DNA of 64,000 bases, from NCBI GenBank assembly GCA_027309085.1, contig DAIDDL010000006.1, positions 1-64,000 on the forward strand. The letters are read 5' to 3'. The notes under the pieces were generated by a model that was given only the letters and a program-made list of their open reading frames with translations, did not search any database and was not told where the DNA came from. A program made the position numbers and the translations under genes. Below, one piece after another: positions 29,896-38,405 of this stretch (positions within the stretch are counted from its first letter, which is position 1; the number at the start of each line of letters is the position of its first letter). This DNA is from Sulfobacillus sp. Its GTDB lineage: Bacteria > Bacillota > Sulfobacillia > Sulfobacillales > Sulfobacillaceae.

Positions 29896-30422
29896 CTTAC
29901 AAGGATTCGTGGACCAACGGCTGAGCCGACGATTGTGGAATTCTTTCCACAACCGTCGCGCCCGTCAATGCGCTGAACACTTCCGGCACGATTGCGGAGG
30001 TGTTGGGGATGGAGCCAGGTCTGTATATCGCAGGGGGAGGTCGTCCCCGGGGGGGATCCTTACAAGGATTCGTGGGCTGGGTAACGCCTAAGACACTTCC
30101 GGAATTTTTTCCGGAAGTGTCTTGCTTTCTGTGCCCCGCATTTTGCCATCTGCGCAAACAACAACAGCCCGCTTGTCCAAGGCGGGCTAGAAGATGGAAA
30201 ACATTTATACAAGCATATTCATTATCGCTCGGTCTGCGCCCGCTGTTCAGCTCTCCGCCATAGTTTTTTTGTGTGGGGGCGGTGACTTGGGGTGTATCCG
30301 AGCAAACGAAGCCTTGCAAGGATTCACGGGCCGGGAGTCCCCACCCAGTGCAGAGCGCCCCGGCACCCAGACGCACCATAGCCCGCCTCTGAAGAGACGG
30401 GCTATAATGGCGGTGAGGGTAC

Positions 30423-30457
30423 GCCCCTTGGGTGACCTCCGAAAGGAGGTGAGGGGC
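30423..30457 (+). promoter_or_regulatory. two-tier hairpin sequestering a Shine-Dalgarno
   Basis: Outer stem GCCCCT/AGGGGC, inner stem ACCTCC-GAAA-GGAGGT, 2 nt before ATG at 30460. Confidence 0.75.
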
Positions 30458-30459
30458 TT

Positions 30460-30555
30460 ATGCACATTCAGATGACGATAACGCTGGCGAGTGCTATCAA
30501 GTTGTATCTGATGTGGCGTATCTCACGGCGTCATCTTGACCGACACCACAGATAA
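30460..30555 (+). CDS. candidate 31-aa peptide (type I toxin-like or leader peptide)
   Basis: MHIQMTITLASAIKLYLMWRISRRHLDRHHR; hydrophobic segment then basic tail; SD GGAGG 10-15 nt upstream. Confidence 0.45.
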   Translation: MHIQMTITLASAIKLYLMWRISRRHLDRHHR

Positions 30556-31089
30556 CGGCCCTCACTTCCCGCCCCTGTTTACGCAAGGGCGGGTCTTGCT
30601 TATAATATACGCCCATGCGGTGGACTATGCAAAGAGGCTGGTGGCTTATCGGCGTGTCTCCGGGCAAACGAAGTTTTGCAAGGATTCGCGGGCCGGGAAG
30701 ACGGGACTGGCGACCTGCTAGTGAACGCCCCGCCACTGGGGGAGGATAGCTTGTGGAATTATTGCCACAAGCTATTGGCGGGTGAAGCCTTGCAAGGATC
30801 CATTTGCCCGGAAGACCAGACTGTTGTTCGCGAGGTCTTTGACCGCCCTTCGTGGGGATGGTTGGGGATGGCCGCTGTGGGTAACTGTGGCACAACGAGA
30901 AACTGTCCCATGATGTGCAGTTCCGTTGTGGAGAAACCCGTGGCGCCCCCGAAAAAATTTTTCTCGTGGCGGTTCCGGTTTTTTCTACGCCGCGTAACGC
31001 GTTGACCGCTTCCGTATCGTTCTGTACGCGGGTTCGCAGGGATGAAAGTGGGATGACGGCGAGTTTGAGGCCGGCGCAAAAGTAAAAAA

Positions 31090-31110
31090 CCCCTGAAAAT
31101 AACTCAGGGC
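31090..31110 (-). terminator. intrinsic terminator of the Gly-Cys-Val tRNA cluster
   Basis: Minus strand CCCTGAGTTATTTTCAGGGG followed by TTTTTT. Confidence 0.8.
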
Positions 31111-31121
31111 TTCGAAATTTA

Positions 31122-31199
31122 TGGTGGGCGGTACAGGACTCGAACCTGTGAACCTCTCGCATGTCAAGCGAGCGCTCTAACCAACTGAGCTAACCACCC
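31122..31199 (-). tRNA. tRNA-Val(GAC)
   Basis: Cloverleaf with anticodon loop TTGACAT, GGTTCGAGTCC T-arm, encoded CCA. Confidence 0.95.
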
Positions 31200-31208
31200 A
31201 CGTCAAAT

Positions 31209-31283
<75 letters not shown>

Positions 31284-31303
31284 TTATAATCAAGGCGGCA
31301 GAA

Positions 31304-31378
31304 TGGAGCGGAAGACGGGATTTGAACCCGCGACCCTTGCCTTGGCAAGGCAATGCTCTACCACTGAGCTACTTCCGC
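31304..31378 (-). tRNA. tRNA-Gly(GCC)
   Basis: Cloverleaf, anticodon loop TTGCCAA, encoded CCA. Confidence 0.95.
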
Positions 31379-31454
31379 ATCACGCTCTGCTAGTATAACA
31401 ACTTCTATCGCGTTGTGCAAGGGTATGTAACGGGGCCGCTAATATTTTATCCGC

Positions 31455-32297
31455 TTAGTACTGGTAAAAGCCGCGACCGTTTTTCTTCCCCAGCCTTCCC
31501 GCGCGCACCAGCCGGCGCAACACCTGGGGGGCGGCAAAACGGTCGTCATGAAATTCGTCATACAAATAATCCATGACTTCCAGGTCCACGTCCAGACCTG
31601 TGAAATCCGCCAGCGTCAAAGGCCCCATCGGATGATTGAGTCCGAGCTGCACGGCTTTGTCAATGTCTTCCTTGCTCGCGACGCCTTCTTCGAGAATGCG
31701 CATCGCTTCAATAAACAGCGGCATCAATATGCGGTTGACGACAAATCCCGGCGTATCCTTCTGCACGACGACGGTTTCTTTCCCCAATATCCGCGATATT
31801 TCCTGAACGTAAATGACCGTCTCATCACTGGTGTCCTCTCCGCGCACCAGCTCGACGAGCTTCATGACAGGCGCCGGGTTGAAAAAATGCATTCCGAGGA
31901 ACTGCGACGGCCGGCTGGTGGAGCGGCTCAATTCGGTAATCGAGAACGATGACGTATTGGTGGCGAGAATGGCTTCGGGACGGACAATGGCGTCCAGTGC
32001 CCGGAAGACAGATTTTTTGACGTCCATCACTTCCACGACGGCTTCGATAACCAGCTCCGCCTCATGAAAATCCTCCAGCGGAGCGTCCATCAAGCGGTCC
32101 ATCGCGTCTTCCACCGCCCCGGCCACTATTTGCCCCCGCGCCGCAGAACGGTTCAAGCGGCCCGCAATCCTGTCTTTGGCCCGGAGCACCGCCCCCGGCT
32201 GTGAATCGTGCATGAGCACTTTAAAACCGCTCAGGGCCGCCAGCTGGCTGATTCCTGACCCCATTGTGCCGGCCCCCACCACTCCAATAGTCTGCAT
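31455..32297 (-). CDS. 3-hydroxybutyryl-CoA dehydrogenase
   Basis: IGVVGAGTMGSGISQLAALSGF, HFFNPAPVMKLVELV, DTPGFVVNRILMP. Confidence 0.94.
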   Translation of the reverse strand: MQTIGVVGAGTMGSGISQLAALSGFKVLMHDSQPGAVLRAKDRIAGRLNRSAARGQIVAGAVEDAMDRLMDAPLEDFHEAELVIEAVVEVMDVKKSVFRALDAIVRPEAILATNTSSFSITELSRSTSRPSQFLGMHFFNPAPVMKLVELVRGEDTSDETVIYVQEISRILGKETVVVQKDTPGFVVNRILMPLFIEAMRILEEGVASKEDIDKAVQLGLNHPMGPLTLADFTGLDVDLEVMDYLYDEFHDDRFAAPQVLRRLVRAGRLGKKNGRGFYQY

Positions 32298-32314
32298 AGA
32301 TAAGCCTCCTCCAG

Positions 32315-33094
32315 TTAATAGCCCAAAATGTGAAACCCGCTATCCACAAACAAAATATGGCCCGTAATGTGCTTCGCCCAGTCTGACGACAGAAAAACGG
32401 CGGCATTGCCCACATCTTCAGTGGAAATGTTTTCCGGAATCGGCGCCCGGTCCTCGGTATTGTGCAAGGCTGCTGTAATACCCTTTACCCCTGCTGCGGC
32501 CAGAGTCTTCACGGGTCCCGCGGATATGGCATTCACCCGGATATGGTCCCGCCCGAGGTCGAAGGCGAGGTAGCGCACAGACGATTCCAGCGCGGCCTTG
32601 GCCACCCCCATCACATTGTAATTCGGCAGAACCCGCGTCGATCCTTGATAGGTCATCGCGACAATGCTGGCCTCTTTGGCTTTCAGCATCGAGGGGTATA
32701 AGGCGCGGGTCAATTCGGTCAGTGAATAAGAGCTGACGGACTGCGCCAGGGTGTATCCCTCCCGGGACGTGTTTAAAAATCTCCCCTCCAGGTCCGCGCG
32801 GTTGGCATAAGCAATGGAATGCACCAAAGAGTGCACCCCGCTCGGCGCCAACTTGTCCAAACTCTCGGTGAATTCCGCCATGAGGTCATCATTCATCACA
32901 TCCAGTAAGACCGTCTTGGCTGGTCTTTGCAAGTCTTCGATTAACTTGTCCAAATTTTCCTTCAAGCGGTCGTTCTGGTAGGTGAGGATCAATTCTGCCC
33001 CTTCACGCTCAAAAGCCCGGGCTATTCCCCAGGCGATACTCCGCTTATTGGCAATCCCTGTCACGACTGCCACTTTCCCATCCATTAGTCCCAA
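32315..33094 (-). CDS. fabI: enoyl-ACP reductase FabI
   Basis: GLMDGKVAVVTGIANKRSIAWGIARAFEREGAELILTYQ; SSYSLTELTRAL; LSSDWAKHITGHILFVDSGFH. Confidence 0.94.
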   Translation of the reverse strand: MGLMDGKVAVVTGIANKRSIAWGIARAFEREGAELILTYQNDRLKENLDKLIEDLQRPAKTVLLDVMNDDLMAEFTESLDKLAPSGVHSLVHSIAYANRADLEGRFLNTSREGYTLAQSVSSYSLTELTRALYPSMLKAKEASIVAMTYQGSTRVLPNYNVMGVAKAALESSVRYLAFDLGRDHIRVNAISAGPVKTLAAAGVKGITAALHNTEDRAPIPENISTEDVGNAAVFLSSDWAKHITGHILFVDSGFHILGY

Positions 33095-33137
33095 TGTTTC
33101 TCCCCCAGGCTGTTCCGATTTTTGCCATCATCATACC

Positions 33138-34154
33138 TCATCGGCGACTTTCGGGCCATACTGCCGGGTTCAGGAGATCCGCCGGGGCCTTCCCTTCCGC
33201 AAGCGACCGGATATTGGTCCAGGCCCGGCGGGCCATGGCGCGCCGCGTCTCGACCGTGGCCGATCCGATATGGGGCAAAAGGACTACCCCGGGCAATCCC
33301 AATAAGGGGGAATCTGGCGACAGCGGCTCCTGTTCGAATACATCCAGCCCCGCTCCCGCAATGCGGTGTTCCGCGATGGCCAGGACCAGCGCCGACTCAT
33401 CCACGACCGGGCCCCGGGCGGTATTGATCACCACGGCGTTACGGCGCATCCTGGCAAGAGCGCTGGCATCCAGCATGTGGTAGGTAGAAGGTGACAAGGG
33501 CACATGCAGGGAAATAATGTCGGACTCCGCAGTGACTGTTTCCCAATCCACCTGGTGGACGCCATCGGGCAAGTCGGGCACGGTACGCCGGCTATAGACC
33601 TGCACGGCCATCCCAAAAGCCTGGGCGCGCCGCAGCACCGCGCCAGCTATCCGCCCAAATCCGATCAGCCCCAGGGTTTTCCCATAGAGTTCAGCGCCGA
33701 GAAAGCCATCGGGGGACCACCCCGTCCACAGACCCTGGCGCAAGTCGTCCTCGGCGGAGCGCATCCGGCGCAGCACCACCAGCATCAAGGCCATGGCCAG
33801 CTCCGCCGTGGACTCGGTCAGCACATCCGGGGTATTGGTCGCCAGAATTCCTTGGGCAGTGAGCGCCGGTAAATCCAGATTGTCGTAGCCCACCGCCATG
33901 TTGCTGACAATTCGCAGATGCGGGGCCTGGTCCAGGAATTCCTGGTCTATCCTTTCCGTCAGCATGCATAAGACCGCGTCGGCCTCATGGACCCATTTGA
34001 GCAAAATGGCGCGCGGAATTGTTCCCTCGCCGCGCCAGTGAGCCACGGTCATTTCAGGACGCTCCCGGCTGATCTGCTCCCGCACCTCCGCATCGATCCG
34101 GCCGGTTATCACCAAATGCACAGAAATATTCCTCCCCTCACCGCATTCTCTCAC
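33138..34154 (-). CDS. D-isomer 2-hydroxyacid dehydrogenase (glyoxylate/hydroxypyruvate reductase-like)
   Basis: VSNMAVGYDNLDLPALTAQGILATNTPDVLTESTAELAM, LGLIGFGRIAGAV, LLPHIGSATVETR. Confidence 0.92.
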   Translation of the reverse strand: MRECGEGRNISVHLVITGRIDAEVREQISRERPEMTVAHWRGEGTIPRAILLKWVHEADAVLCMLTERIDQEFLDQAPHLRIVSNMAVGYDNLDLPALTAQGILATNTPDVLTESTAELAMALMLVVLRRMRSAEDDLRQGLWTGWSPDGFLGAELYGKTLGLIGFGRIAGAVLRRAQAFGMAVQVYSRRTVPDLPDGVHQVDWETVTAESDIISLHVPLSPSTYHMLDASALARMRRNAVVINTARGPVVDESALVLAIAEHRIAGAGLDVFEQEPLSPDSPLLGLPGVVLLPHIGSATVETRRAMARRAWTNIRSLAEGKAPADLLNPAVWPESRR

Positions 34155-34300
34155 CGTTCAGCCCTTAATTGCCGCAAAGAGCTCCTACCCCGTACATTAC
34201 CACAGGCTCTTGGAGGACTGTGCGGGGTACGGGGAGAAATGTCGTGAGAGAAATTCTCAGAAGGGGGCCGGGACCGTATGGGAGACAAATTTTCACAAGA

Positions 34301-35011
34301 TCAGTGGTATGAGGCAGGGCGCGCAGTCAGGACATAGACTTTATGAAACTGGATGCCGTACCGGGAGACTTGAGAGGCGGGTTCTTGAAAGAACAAGTCA
34401 ATATGGTCCCCGATAATGGCGGACCCCGTGTCTACGGCCCGCGCTGGGCCGTACCCGTCGATGTACAGATAAGTCCCCAGAGGAATAATGTTCGGGTCCA
34501 CCGCCACGTCTCCCGGATGCAGAGGCAGCCCATCCCAGGCCGCCACCGCACCCGACGGCCCGTTCATGGAATACTGGCCGTTATAAGCCGTCGTCAGGAC
34601 AGAGAAGACGCGGTCATAGGTATAAGAGACGCCGCCAATGGAGATAGCGTGCACGGGAGCGGTGCCTAGCGCCACCACCTGCTCCACAGGCGCACTCACC
34701 ACCGTTGTCACGGACCCCACACAAAATTCTGTGCCGGGCCGCCCCGGTTGCAGCAACAACGTCTGGCCTTGCGGCAGCGTGCTGTCCGCCACGGTTTTCA
34801 CCGGATACGGGATCGTGGCGAAATGCAAAGATTCCTCCGCAAATCCGTGGGAGGACCACGGCCACTGGGCCATCCGGTTGGGCGGCGCCGTGCTTGCCTG
34901 CACGGGGGCACCGGGTACCGCGCCTGCCAGGATCAGGCTCTGGGCAATCACGCCTGCGGCCACCGCCCATTTCATGCGCACCACCCCCCCTTCATTTGCG
35001 ATCATTTTCAA
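34301..35011 (-). CDS. 3D domain-containing secreted protein
   Basis: Signal-like N-terminus; C-terminal LTTAYN...GDVAVDPNIIPLGTYLYIDGYGPARAVDTGSAIIGDHIDLFF. Confidence 0.88.
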   Translation of the reverse strand: MKMIANEGGVVRMKWAVAAGVIAQSLILAGAVPGAPVQASTAPPNRMAQWPWSSHGFAEESLHFATIPYPVKTVADSTLPQGQTLLLQPGRPGTEFCVGSVTTVVSAPVEQVVALGTAPVHAISIGGVSYTYDRVFSVLTTAYNGQYSMNGPSGAVAAWDGLPLHPGDVAVDPNIIPLGTYLYIDGYGPARAVDTGSAIIGDHIDLFFQEPASQVSRYGIQFHKVYVLTARPASYH

Positions 35012-35308
35012 TTGCGATCATTAGAATTCCCCGGAGCCCGTATTTCATGCTCTGCCGCACTCTGAAAGCCGCGCCATCAGGAAAAACACCCGGTGACCCA
35101 GCGGGTTGGCCCGGATGGCTAGACATCTCCAAACGTTTGTTCCACAATAAGATTGTAGGGATGGAGCAGTCCGAATCGGTGCCCAGGGTTAGGTGGCGGG
35201 AGATTTCATTTGAGACCTACCTACGCCTTAAGAAGTGTGCTGCGCGGTCATGAGGGCTCTATGGGCCAAAGCTGTCCTATTGGCAACAGGAGGAGTGCCG
35301 GCAGAAAT

Positions 35309-35327
35309 CCCGGAAAGAAATTCCGGG
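35309..35327 (-). repeat. hairpin resembling the AATTNTT-loop hairpins of the 30-kb island
   Basis: Minus strand CCCGG-AATTTCTTT-CCGGG. Confidence 0.5.
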
Positions 35328-35370
35328 GCGGGTTTCACCCGTCCTATACGATACGGGCTGATTGAGGCGC

Positions 35371-35401
35371 AAAAATAAAATAACCCCGCATTCGTAGCGG
35401 G
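35371..35401 (-). terminator. intrinsic terminator of tRNA-Asp/Phe cassette 1
   Basis: Minus strand CCCGCTACGAATGCGGGG then TTATTTTATTTTT. Confidence 0.8.
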
Positions 35402-35414
35402 ACTGCGTTTTTAA

Positions 35415-35490
<76 letters not shown>

Positions 35491-35494
35491 GTTA

Positions 35495-35572
35495 TGGCGG
35501 AGGCGACGGGATTCGAACCCGTGGTCTCATGCGTGACAGGCATGCGTGTTGGGCCAACTACACCACGCCTCC
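35495..35572 (-). tRNA. tRNA-Asp(GTC), copy 1
   Basis: Cloverleaf, anticodon loop CTGTCAC, encoded CCA. Confidence 0.94.
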
Positions 35573-35743
35573 GCTTCAACTTTTTAATTATCCTAAAATT
35601 ATCGGCATTTGTCAAGCTATATTTCAATATCCATGCGGTTGGTATAGTCCGCTCCGGAAGCAATATTTCCAACCTGCCCAAACTTCTGAGGGCAATAGGG
35701 ATTCGATTCCTCTGAGTCAGTTCCCCTACGATTGACACTGCCA

Positions 35744-35911
35744 CTAGGGAGCCTCAGCCGCATCCATATATGAGAGCGGGTCAATCGCCGGAATGTCGAA
35801 CATGGGCTCCGCACACGCCCCAGCTTCCCCCAATAGGCGCGGCACCGGGGGGAAAACCTCAGTGCGCCCGGTGAAGTCCAAGGTTCGCTCTCGCTCCCTA
35901 TTATATTTCAT
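35744..35911 (-). CDS. hypothetical 55-aa protein between the duplicated tRNA cassettes
   Basis: ATG start at 35911: MKYNRERERTLDFTGRTEVFPPVPRLLGEAGACAEPMFDIPAIDPLSYMDAAEAP; weak RBS. Confidence 0.35.
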   Translation of the reverse strand: MKYNRERERTLDFTGRTEVFPPVPRLLGEAGACAEPMFDIPAIDPLSYMDAAEAP

Positions 35912-35940
35912 TGGCCACGGGCCTTCCCGCGTCACAAAAA

Positions 35941-35968
35941 AGAAAAAACCCTGCATCGGTTTGCAGGG
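35941..35968 (-). terminator. intrinsic terminator of tRNA cassette 2
   Basis: Minus strand CCCTGCAAACCGATGCAGGG then TTTTTTCTTTTTT. Confidence 0.8.
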
Positions 35969-35982
35969 TCTAAAATTTTTTA

Positions 35983-36058
<76 letters not shown>

Positions 36059-36063
36059 ATATA

Positions 36064-36141
36064 TGGCGGAGGCGACGGGATTCGAACCCGTGGTCTCATG
36101 CGTGACAGGCATGCGTGTTGGGCCAACTACACCACGCCTCC
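36064..36141 (-). tRNA. tRNA-Asp(GTC), copy 2
   Basis: Same sequence as copy 1. Confidence 0.94.
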
Positions 36142-36158
36142 GCTGGCTCTTACGCGAC

Positions 36159-36233
36159 TGGTAGGCGGAACAGGTCTCGAACCTGTGACCCCCTGCGTGT
36201 AAAGCAGGTGCTCTACCGCTGAGCTATCCGCCC
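36159..36233 (-). tRNA. tRNA-Val(TAC)
   Basis: Cloverleaf, anticodon loop TTTACAC, encoded CCA. Confidence 0.93.
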
Positions 36234-36313
36234 GCTCCCGTAAGAAGCGTTTTTTATTATACATGCCGGGCCAGAGAATTGCAACACCCAATATCCTTTC
36301 CTGTGCGTCGCCG

Positions 36314-37348
36314 TTACGAGGCGCCGTTCACCCACCAGGCGTAAGTCCCCATGTGGGAGCCGCCGGGAACAGTCACCAGCACCCAGTGCTCGCCCACGAA
36401 TCCCAATAGATGGTACTCCGCCACATTTTCAAAAGGCATCCGGATATCCAGAGCCCGGTGGCGTCCATACAGCATCAAGTGCCAAATCCCCTGATTGGTC
36501 TGGCCTAAAGTCGCCGCCATGTCGCCTTGGCTGGAAAACCGCGGCAGCCCCACCCACTTGACGTGGGACGGCAGAGGGTACTGGGCCGTATGGCCAGAGT
36601 GCCACAGGACCACATGGGTGGAAGACAGTCCCAATGCCGTGGCATGGTGGCGGGAAACCCGCACGTGACTGAGGTGCGGCAGCGGTACCAGGCCGTGCCC
36701 CTGCCACAGCACCGACCCGTCTGCCAGCGCCGCCACGACAGTCTGGTCGCGGGTCACGCCAAAATTCACGATATCTTGGGCGGATTGCGGAATAATCGCG
36801 GGGGACAGCCTATTATCGCGATTCCACATATAAATGCCCCAGCCGCCGGCTCCTTGACTCAACACGGCTGCGCTTTCGGCGTCAGCAGCCCACACGACCT
36901 GATCCGTTTTCCGCAGAGTGCCGCTCACCGTCCGCATGGGGGAAATCACGGGCTGGGTAAAGTACAGGCGCTGGGTGCCGCTGTCAATCCACAGCGCACT
37001 GGACCCATTGGGTGCAGGATACAAGGCCCCGCCGATTCCTAGCAGAGCGCGCCTTCCGGACGTCATGGCTACACGCCAAACTCCTGCGCCCGAGGGCTCT
37101 GGGACATCTTCCCAGGACAGAGGCTGGGGCGGCTCCGCGGCAATATGAATGCCCGTCGCTGTCAGCTTCATGGATGTCTGAGGAGTGACCAGGTAAAACT
37201 GGCCATTTTGTTCTGCCAGGCCGCCAGGGCTGGCACTGACCGTCAGCCAGCTTGAGGTCTGGACCTGGTGGGATGCGGGAACCTTGGCAATGTATATCTG
37301 CAGCACTGCAAACATTAAAAGCAGAAAAACCGAAACGGGACGTTTCAT
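36314..37348 (-). CDS. hypothetical exported protein
   Basis: MKRPVSVFLLLMFAVLQIYIAKVPAS signal-like N-terminus; no recognised domain. Confidence 0.6.
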   Translation of the reverse strand: MKRPVSVFLLLMFAVLQIYIAKVPASHQVQTSSWLTVSASPGGLAEQNGQFYLVTPQTSMKLTATGIHIAAEPPQPLSWEDVPEPSGAGVWRVAMTSGRRALLGIGGALYPAPNGSSALWIDSGTQRLYFTQPVISPMRTVSGTLRKTDQVVWAADAESAAVLSQGAGGWGIYMWNRDNRLSPAIIPQSAQDIVNFGVTRDQTVVAALADGSVLWQGHGLVPLPHLSHVRVSRHHATALGLSSTHVVLWHSGHTAQYPLPSHVKWVGLPRFSSQGDMAATLGQTNQGIWHLMLYGRHRALDIRMPFENVAEYHLLGFVGEHWVLVTVPGGSHMGTYAWWVNGAS

Positions 37349-37415
37349 AGGGATATTCCTCCTTGGCGCCTTCTCCATATCCCTATGCCCGTCCCACTGT
37401 TTTATGCGGTGTGAT

Positions 37416-38393
37416 CTATTGCTGAGCTTTGACCGTTTTAATCTCTTCGGTCAACCGCGGCACTACCTGGAATAAATCGCCTACGATGCCGTAGTTGGCG
37501 ACTTTGAAAATGGGAGCTTCAGGATCACTATTAATCGCGACAATGTACTTGGATCCCGAGATACCGGCCAGGTGCTGGATAGCTCCTGAGATCCCCACGG
37601 CAAAATATACAGTCGGGCTGACCACTTTGCCTGTCTGTCCAATATGGTAGGAATGCGGCACCCAGCCTTCGTCAGCAACGGGTCTGGAAGACCCCACCGC
37701 GGCGCCCAGAGCCTGCGCCATGTCATCGAGCAGCTTAAAGTTCTCGGGCGCCTTGATGCCCCGGCCGCCCGACACGATGATATCCGCCTCGGTCAGTTCC
37801 AAAACCCCGCCCTGTGCCTCATTGCGTTCTACAACCACGGCCTGGAATGCTGCGCTGTCCACAGCCGGGGCAATATTCAAAATCTCCGGAGTGGCCGGCG
37901 CAGGCACCGCCGCATTGACATTGGGACGCAGGGAGAACATCTGCACGGGAGTGTTGACCGTGACCTCCGCCAGCGCCTTGCCCGCATAAACAGGACGCAC
38001 GGCCTTGACCCGGCCGTCCTCCCCGGCTTCCAGGTGCAGGCAATCCGTGGCCAGCCCGGCCTTGAGCACCCCGGCCAGGCGCGCCGACAAGTCTTTGCCC
38101 CAGGCCGTAGCGGGGAACAGAATCACATCGGGACCAAGCTCCGGCACCGCCTCGGCAATAGCCGCCGCAAACCCGTCAGAGCTATACCGCGCATACGCAT
38201 CCCCGTCCCAGAACAACACCTGTTCTGCGCCGTATTCGGCCAATTTGGCCAGGGTGTTCCGGGCGTCTTTGCCGAACGTCAGGGCCGTGACGGGACCGTC
38301 CCCAAGTGAACGGGCCACAGTCAGCATTTCCAGAACGACGTGGCGAATTTCGCCATTATTTTGATCGAAGATCACAAGCACGCCTTTAGCCAT
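37416..38393 (-). CDS. etfA: electron transfer flavoprotein alpha subunit
   Basis: [72 protein letters not shown]. Confidence 0.96.
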   Translation of the reverse strand: MAKGVLVIFDQNNGEIRHVVLEMLTVARSLGDGPVTALTFGKDARNTLAKLAEYGAEQVLFWDGDAYARYSSDGFAAAIAEAVPELGPDVILFPATAWGKDLSARLAGVLKAGLATDCLHLEAGEDGRVKAVRPVYAGKALAEVTVNTPVQMFSLRPNVNAAVPAPATPEILNIAPAVDSAAFQAVVVERNEAQGGVLELTEADIIVSGGRGIKAPENFKLLDDMAQALGAAVGSSRPVADEGWVPHSYHIGQTGKVVSPTVYFAVGISGAIQHLAGISGSKYIVAINSDPEAPIFKVANYGIVGDLFQVVPRLTEEIKTVKAQQ

Positions 38394-38405
38394 GATGAAT
38401 CCCTC

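Larger units (their letters stand above)
29891..30810. repeat. five dispersed palindromic repeats, core GAAKCCTTRCAAGGATTC
   Basis: Cores at about 29891-29908, 30056-30073, 30310-30327, 30670-30687, 30785-30802; copies 3 and 4 share about 48 bp including GCAAACGAAG...GCAAGGATTCRCGGGCCGGGA. Confidence 0.8.

Noticed and set aside
30000-30475. Overlapping ORFs containing SLQGFVGW/ALQGFTGR-like strings as a repeat protein family
   Set aside because: The shared peptide strings are translations of the palindromic DNA repeat; frames lack SDs and cross hairpins.
29891-30810. CRISPR array interpretation of the palindromic repeats
   Set aside because: Spacing is irregular (about 115-360 bp), repeats are imperfect and there are no cas genes.
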